DNA of 6,808 nucleotides from positions 1-6,808 of the forward strand of contig QHPM01000156.1 of assembly GCA_003219095.1 (NCBI GenBank), given 5' to 3'. Below, one piece after another: positions 6,181-6,808 of this stretch; the first letter of the stretch is position 1, and every line of letters starts with the position of its first letter. The notes beneath the pieces are model-generated. The model was not told where the DNA came from, made no database searches, and saw only the letters and a list, made by a program, of their open reading frames with translations. The DNA comes from Verrucomicrobiota bacterium (lineage in GTDB: Bacteria > Verrucomicrobiota > Verrucomicrobiia > Chthoniobacterales > UBA10450). The position numbers were made by a program, and so were the translations under genes.

Positions 6181-6215
6181 GTTAGAGAATTTAAGACTCG
6201 ACCCAGTTCTCCCCC
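6181..6215. repeat. Ferredoxin-flanking imperfect direct repeat, right copy
   Basis: This 35-base stretch begins two bases after the fdxA stop codon and matches 5747-5781: GTTA, an AT-rich part, AGACTCGACC (6194-6203), then CAGTTCTCCCCC. It is followed by TTTT, but no good stem precedes that run, so it is not an obvious terminator. Confidence 0.5.
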
Positions 6216-6258
6216 TTTTGAGTACGCTGCAATTTCGGCAAACTGCTTTCCGACTGTC

Positions 6259-6279
6259 CTCTGATCTCTGATCTCTGAC
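6259..6279. repeat. Three tandem 7-bp units CTCTGAT/CTCTGAC
   Basis: Two exact CTCTGAT units and a third CTCTGAC unit lie head to tail in the spacer between fdxA and the SDR gene. No coding role is visible. Such short arrays arise by slippage and may vary in copy number. Confidence 0.7.
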
Positions 6280-6403
6280 TTCGCACGCCTCTCCAACATC
6301 CGCGAGGTCGCGCGTGGTCAGGTTGGCGGTGATTGAAGTGCCTGAAGTGTTGGAAAAGGCTGATTTCTGCTTTTCTTTCTTCCATCTCAATTGTCGCCGC
6401 CGC

Positions 6404-6416
6404 AAGCTTGGAGCTT
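6404..6416 (+). promoter_or_regulatory. Small hairpin containing the SDR ribosome binding site
   Basis: AAGCT (6404-6408) and AGCTT (6412-6416) pair across a TGG loop, ending directly at the ATG. The Shine-Dalgarno-like GGAG (6410-6413) is split between the loop and the stem. A 5-bp A/T-containing stem is weak, so an effect on translation is only possible. Confidence 0.25.
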
Positions 6417-6808
6417 ATGAATACCGTCGCCATCATCACCGGCAGTAGCCAGGGCATCGGTCAGGCGATCGCCGCACGCCTCGCGCAAGATGGTGTCAAC
6501 ATCGCAATCGATTACCACACTCATGCCGAAGGCGCGGAGGAAACTCTTCGCCAAGTGGAAGCAACCGGCGCCAGGGGCGTCGTCGTCAAAGCCGACCTAT
6601 CTCTCGTTAGTGAAATCAACCATTTGGTCGAGCAAACTCTGGCAACCTTTGGTCGGATCGACATTTTAGTGAACAACGCCGGCATCGAAAAACGCAACGA
6701 CTACTGGCAAGTCACTGAAGCCGATTACGACGCCGTCATGAACGTGAACTTAAAGGGTGTCTTTTTCACAACTCAAGGAGTCGTTCGTCACCTGCAAACG
6801 GAGAAGCG
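6417..6808 (+). CDS. Short-chain dehydrogenase/reductase, 3' end outside window
   Basis: The 130 codons present start MNTVAIITGSSQGIGQAIA. They show the classical SDR cofactor motif TGSSQGIG (8-15), D60-L61 at the adenine pocket, NNAG (86-89) and the structural/catalytic N111 in MNVNLKG. The Ser-Tyr-Lys part of the active site lies beyond the window edge. Overall style resembles glucose 1-dehydrogenase or 3-oxoacyl-ACP reductase-like members; the substrate cannot be assigned. The end of strand beta-2 reads IAIDYHTHAE, which does not give a clear NAD versus NADP choice. ATG 6417 is preceded at three bases by GGAG (6410-6413), which is close spacing, and places the Rossmann motif at the usual distance from the N-terminus. 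No other gene lies between it and fdxA. Confidence 0.9.
   Translation, partial: MNTVAIITGSSQGIGQAIAARLAQDGVNIAIDYHTHAEGAEETLRQVEATGARGVVVKADLSLVSEINHLVEQTLATFGRIDILVNNAGIEKRNDYWQVTEADYDAVMNVNLKGVFFTTQGVVRHLQTEK

Noticed and set aside
6172..6457. Minus-strand open frames with repeated RDQRSE-like peptides
   Set aside because: The peptides come from the CTCTGAT-type spacer repeat read in reverse, and the frames overlap the SDR start.
1..6808. CRISPR array, transposon, prophage or defence system
   Set aside because: There are no regularly spaced identical repeats, transposase, integrase, terminal inverted repeats or defence-associated domains; all recognised genes belong to ordinary families.

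Overview
The window looks like a piece of a free-living, Gram-negative-type bacterial chromosome of moderate GC content. Three of the six genes carry apparent N-terminal signal peptides (a Gly/Tyr-rich protein, a PQQ-type dehydrogenase and an alpha/beta hydrolase). The mix of a soluble PQQ sugar dehydrogenase, a MASE1 hybrid kinase and a 7Fe ferredoxin, together with spacers holding short low-complexity repeats such as CTCTGAT and CTCCATAACCGA, reminds me of soil Verrucomicrobiota. That placement is an impression from gene style and spacer texture only; no rRNA or other marker gene is present.

Layout, left to right. A plus-strand gene (124-687) encodes a secreted Gly/Tyr-rich protein with a C-terminal peptidoglycan-binding motif that appears cut short by a frameshift. 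A hairpin-rich spacer follows. A plus-strand gene (929-2236) encodes a secreted sorbosone/glucose dehydrogenase-like beta-propeller with the expected PQQ-site residues. It converges on a minus-strand MASE1 hybrid sensor histidine kinase (2400-4451). Upstream of the kinase, also on the minus strand, is a secreted alpha/beta hydrolase with a complete Ser-Asp-His triad (4664-5587). A spacer of about 270 bases separates the hydrolase from the divergent 7Fe ferredoxin gene fdxA (5858-6178). After another repeat-bearing spacer, a classical short-chain dehydrogenase starts at 6417 and runs off the right edge.

The genes do not form an evident operon or shared pathway. Spacers are 160-270 bases, strands alternate, and each gene looks individually transcribed. 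The loosest functional theme is secreted carbohydrate or small-molecule oxidation (PQQ enzyme, SDR) plus sensing and redox support. I found no CRISPR array, transposase, phage gene, tRNA or rRNA.

The most interesting signals are between the genes. Two 15-nt hairpins almost 5 kb apart share sequence and show a compensatory base-pair change. The ferredoxin gene is flanked by 35-nt imperfect direct repeats, and the kinase gene by 28-29-nt imperfect direct repeats. The peptidoglycan-binding gene shows a probable single-base frameshift. I see no convincing evidence for a wholly new multi-gene system here.
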